From Flavobacterium sp. (GTDB lineage Bacteria; Bacteroidota; Bacteroidia; Flavobacteriales; Flavobacteriaceae): a stretch of DNA of 64,000 nt. The stretch is taken from contig JAHEZJ010000002.1 of assembly GCA_023251135.1 (NCBI GenBank), positions 1 to 64,000 on the forward strand, in the 5' to 3' direction. A program made the position numbers and the translations under genes. Positions 61,423 to 64,000 of the stretch are shown here, in pieces (positions within the stretch are counted from its first letter, which is position 1; every line of letters begins with the position of its first letter). The notes under the pieces are model-generated. The model had not been told where the DNA came from, made no database searches, and was given only the letters and a program-made list of their open reading frames with translations.

Positions 61423-63306
61423 ATGACAACAGGTAAAATTAATGTTTCGGTAGAAAACATCTTTCCCTTAATCAAAAAATTCTTATACAGCGATCACGAA
61501 ATTTTCTTGCGTGAGCTGGTTTCAAACGGAACGGACGCTACTTTAAAGCTAAAACATCTTATTAGTATTGGTGAAGCTAAAGTAGAATACGGAAATCCGG
61601 TTATTGAAATTAAAGTAGACAAAGAAGGTAAAAAAATTCACATTATCGATCAGGGTCTGGGAATGACAGCTGACGAAGTTGAAAAATACATCAATCAGGT
61701 TGCTTTTTCAGGAGCTGAAGAATTCCTGGACAAATACAAAGATTCTGCTAAAGATTCCGGTATTATTGGTCACTTTGGTCTTGGTTTCTATTCTGCCTTT
61801 ATGGTTGCAGAAAAAGTAGAGATCATCACCAAATCATACAAAGACGAACCGGCTGCACACTGGACTTGCGACGGAAGCCCTGAATTTACTTTAGAGCCAG
61901 CTGACAAGACTTCACGTGGTACTGAAATCATTTTGCATATTGCCGAAGATTCTCTTGAATTTTTAGAAGATTCAAAAATCAGCGGATTATTGAACAAATA
62001 CAACAAGTTTATGCCAGTTCCAATTAAATTTGGAACCAGAACAGAGACCCTTCCAAAACCGGAAGATGCTCCTGAGGACTACGTAAATGAAACTGTTGAA
62101 ATCGACAACATCATCAACAATCCAACTCCGGCATGGACAAAGCAACCAAGTGAATTATCTGACGAAGATTACAAAAACTTCTACAGAGAATTATACCCAA
62201 TGCAGTTTGAAGACCCATTGTTCAACATCCACTTAAATGTAGATTATCCTTTTAACTTAACCGGAATTTTATACTTCCCTAAGTTAGGTTCGGACATGCA
62301 GATTCAAAAAGATAAAATTCAATTGTACCAAAACCAGGTTTACGTTACCGACAACGTAGAAGGAATTGTACCTGAATTTTTAACGATGTTAAAAGGTGTT
62401 ATCGACTCTCCGGACATTCCATTGAACGTTTCCCGTTCAGGACTACAAGCCGATGGTGCAGTTAAGAAAATCTCAAACTACATTACCCGTAAAGTAGCCG
62501 ATAAACTAAAAGCTTTGTTTAACGAAAACCGTGCTGATTTTGAGCAAAAATGGAACGATATTAAAATCGTTTTAGAGTACGGAATGCTTTCTGAAGATAA
62601 ATTCTACGAAAAAGCAGGTGCATTTGTATTGTATCCAACAGTAGATGATACTTACTTTACGCTTGAAGAATTAAAAGAAAAACTAAAAGAAAACCAAACC
62701 GACAAAGACGGAAAACTGGTAATTCTTTATGCCGGAAACAAAGATGCACAGCACTCTTATATTGAAACAGCAAAAGAAAAGGGATACGAAGTATTACTTT
62801 TAGATTCACCAATTATCTCACACTTAATTCAAAAAATTGAAGGTGATAACAGCGGTTTAACTTTTGTACGTGTCGATTCTGATCATATTGATAACCTGAT
62901 TAAAAAAGAGGAAAACACTATCTCTAAGTTATCTGACGAAGAAAAAGAAACACTAAAAACTTCTTTAGAAACTTACATTCCTAAAGCATACTCGGTACAA
63001 CTGGAAGCAATGGACAGCCAGGCAGCTCCGTTTATCATCACGCAACCGGAATTTATGCGAAGAATGAAAGAAATGAGCCAGTCAGGTGGTGGTGGAATGT
63101 TTGGAATGGGCAATATGCCGGAAATGTACAATTTAATTGTAAACACCAATTCTGATTTAGCAACAAACATCCTGAACACAGAAGACAAAACACATCAGGA
63201 GCACTTGGTAAAACAAGCTTTAGATTTAGCGAAACTATCTCAAAACTTATTAAAAGGAGAAGCTTTAACGGCTTTTGTAAAAAGAAGTTTTGAAATGATC
63301 AAATAA
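61423..63306 (+). CDS. htpG: Molecular chaperone HtpG (bacterial Hsp90)
   Basis: A 627 aa Hsp90-family ATPase. The GHKL ATP site has HEIFLRELVSNGTDATLKL with the catalytic Glu, IIDQGLGMTADEV and GHFGLGFYSAFMVAEKV. The middle domain includes LNVSRSGLQ, and a C-terminal dimerisation region follows. No MEEVD tail is present, as expected for bacteria. The promoter lies in the 160-bp gap to the divergent lipocalin gene but lacks a clear TAnnTTTG box, which may mean a stress-specific control. Confidence 0.97.
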   Translation: MTTGKINVSVENIFPLIKKFLYSDHEIFLRELVSNGTDATLKLKHLISIGEAKVEYGNPVIEIKVDKEGKKIHIIDQGLGMTADEVEKYINQVAFSGAEEFLDKYKDSAKDSGIIGHFGLGFYSAFMVAEKVEIITKSYKDEPAAHWTCDGSPEFTLEPADKTSRGTEIILHIAEDSLEFLEDSKISGLLNKYNKFMPVPIKFGTRTETLPKPEDAPEDYVNETVEIDNIINNPTPAWTKQPSELSDEDYKNFYRELYPMQFEDPLFNIHLNVDYPFNLTGILYFPKLGSDMQIQKDKIQLYQNQVYVTDNVEGIVPEFLTMLKGVIDSPDIPLNVSRSGLQADGAVKKISNYITRKVADKLKALFNENRADFEQKWNDIKIVLEYGMLSEDKFYEKAGAFVLYPTVDDTYFTLEELKEKLKENQTDKDGKLVILYAGNKDAQHSYIETAKEKGYEVLLLDSPIISHLIQKIEGDNSGLTFVRVDSDHIDNLIKKEENTISKLSDEEKETLKTSLETYIPKAYSVQLEAMDSQAAPFIITQPEFMRRMKEMSQSGGGGMFGMGNMPEMYNLIVNTNSDLATNILNTEDKTHQEHLVKQALDLAKLSQNLLKGEALTAFVKRSFEMIK

Positions 63307-63339
63307 AACTTTTCACCAAATAAGTTTTTAATACTAAAA

Positions 63340-63374
63340 GAAGCCCCGTAAGTACAACTTACGGGGCTTTTTAC
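63340..63374 (+). terminator. Terminator of htpG
   Basis: AAGCCCCGTAAGT / ACTTACGGGGCTT with an ACA loop and a T-run. Confidence 0.93.
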
Positions 63375-63678
63375 ATCACAAACAACAAGAAAACACTCAA
63401 AATCAAGTATTTATACGTATTTCGATTTTAAAAAAAACACCTAATTTTAATAGTCCTTTTTTTAATCTGCCAATCAAGCAAAGACTTCCCTAATCTCATA
63501 AAAATAATCAAACACGGCACCATCACATAAAACAGACATTACCATAAATTGCAAATAGATTTTATACTTCATATAACAATTCTTGAATCAGCCAATTGTT
63601 TTCAAGCCTATAGATTTAATTTTCAAATCATTAAAAAAAGTACTTTTTAATTAATTGTTTAACTTTAAACAAAATCCA
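63375..63678. other. AT-rich non-coding gap before the last gene
   Basis: About 300 bp, more AT-rich than average, with no open frame or repeat I can support. It may mark the edge of an accessory region that continues beyond the window. Confidence 0.4.
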
Positions 63679-64000
63679 ATGTCAAGTAAAATAGGAATCT
63701 ATATAACCGGTCTTGGGCAATCTGCAAACAACGAATCAATAGAAAAATATGCCGAAAGACTTAGAAATGAATTAAGTTACAAATCAGAAGGCACAACCTA
63801 TATAACTAAAATTGAAAAGACTCTTTACCATCCTGATAAAGAAACTACAGTTGTGAGTATTTTTAGAAAAGATAAAAATGAGGTTGATAAAAAAAAAGTC
63901 CTTATTTATAAAATATATGATTTCCCCTATCACAAAATCCTAACTGACCGATTCCAACATTATAACATCATTGTAAAAAATCTTATTCTATTCGGTTTAA
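63679..64000 (+). CDS. Hypothetical protein, N-terminal part (cut by window edge)
   Basis: The frame is open from ATG 63679 to the window end (107 codons). It begins MSSKIGIYITGLGQSANNES and continues with KYAERLRNELSYKSEG, KTLYHPDKETTVVSIFRK and YKIYDFPYHKILTDRFQHY. It has no signal peptide, and I recognise no family. Codon use is AT-rich and unlike htpG. The function cannot be stated from this part. Confidence 0.65.
   Translation, partial: MSSKIGIYITGLGQSANNESIEKYAERLRNELSYKSEGTTYITKIEKTLYHPDKETTVVSIFRKDKNEVDKKKVLIYKIYDFPYHKILTDRFQHYNIIVKNLILFGL

Noticed and set aside
61423..63306. HtpG motif ELVSNGTDA in place of the usual ELISNASDA
   Set aside because: The catalytic Glu and Asn are kept, and I take this to be a normal variant in Bacteroidota.
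1..64000. tRNA, rRNA, transposase or prophage genes
   Set aside because: None could be supported by reading either strand; all large gaps were examined.

Overview
The window is a 64 kb piece of a low-GC chromosome from the Bacteroidota, most likely Flavobacterium or a close relative. The evidence is a SusC/SusD pair, several TonB-dependent receptors, an HmuY-type haem lipoprotein, a type IX secretion (T9SS) sorting-domain remnant, Bacteroidota-type -7 promoter boxes (TAnnTTTG) upstream of many genes, and intergenic spacers filled with flavobacterial simple-word and palindromic repeats. I see no rRNA, tRNA, CRISPR array, transposase or phage gene. It looks mostly like ordinary core genome with a few accessory cassettes.

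Layout. 1-6.5 kb: mutL (cut by the left edge), ribH with a membrane TPR protein, recF, a rhodanese-thioredoxin lipoprotein, a DUF2461 protein and a GT4 glycosyltransferase. 6.5-13.5 kb: a Tat-signal HisC-like aminotransferase, murB, a PaiB-like FMN protein, a GT2 glycosyltransferase overlapping an ECF sigma factor, a TonB protein, DUF4184 and PH-domain proteins. 13.5-23 kb: an M48 protease, lipA, a GAPDH, a TPR hybrid histidine kinase, lpxK, a Nif3-like protein, a coiled-coil protein with a decayed zinc ribbon, and an alpha/beta hydrolase. 23-26.5 kb: an ArsR-type regulator divergent from a P450 plus monooxygenase pair, then an RluF-like pseudouridine synthase. 26.5-33 kb (all minus): CorA, a cassette of two membrane proteins and a winged-helix regulator, folD and ffh. 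33-38 kb (minus): an MBOAT acyltransferase and two SGNH proteins, probably a surface O-acetylation module. 38-49 kb: haem uptake (receptor, HmuY, divergent DUF6607), a hypothetical protein and a SusCD pair. 49.7-64 kb: argS, an outer-membrane beta-barrel receptor, cutC, fabH, an S9 peptidase, an ABC ATPase, a lipocalin-like and an OmpA lipoprotein, htpG, and an unknown gene cut by the right edge.

Most genes are housekeeping and loosely arranged, usually one to three per transcription unit and ended by clear hairpin terminators. The most coherent accessory units are: (i) the regulator cassette at 27.7-30.2 kb, which carries two copies of one palindrome in its promoter regions; (ii) the P450 cassette with a palindrome over its promoter; (iii) the haem locus, whose two divergent promoters form a perfect inverted repeat; (iv) the MBOAT/SGNH module. 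I found no clearly new defence or mobile system. The strongest leads are the twin operators, the cysteine-free zinc ribbon, the DUF6607-haem link, the LysM insertion in an SGNH protein, and the intergenic repeat families.
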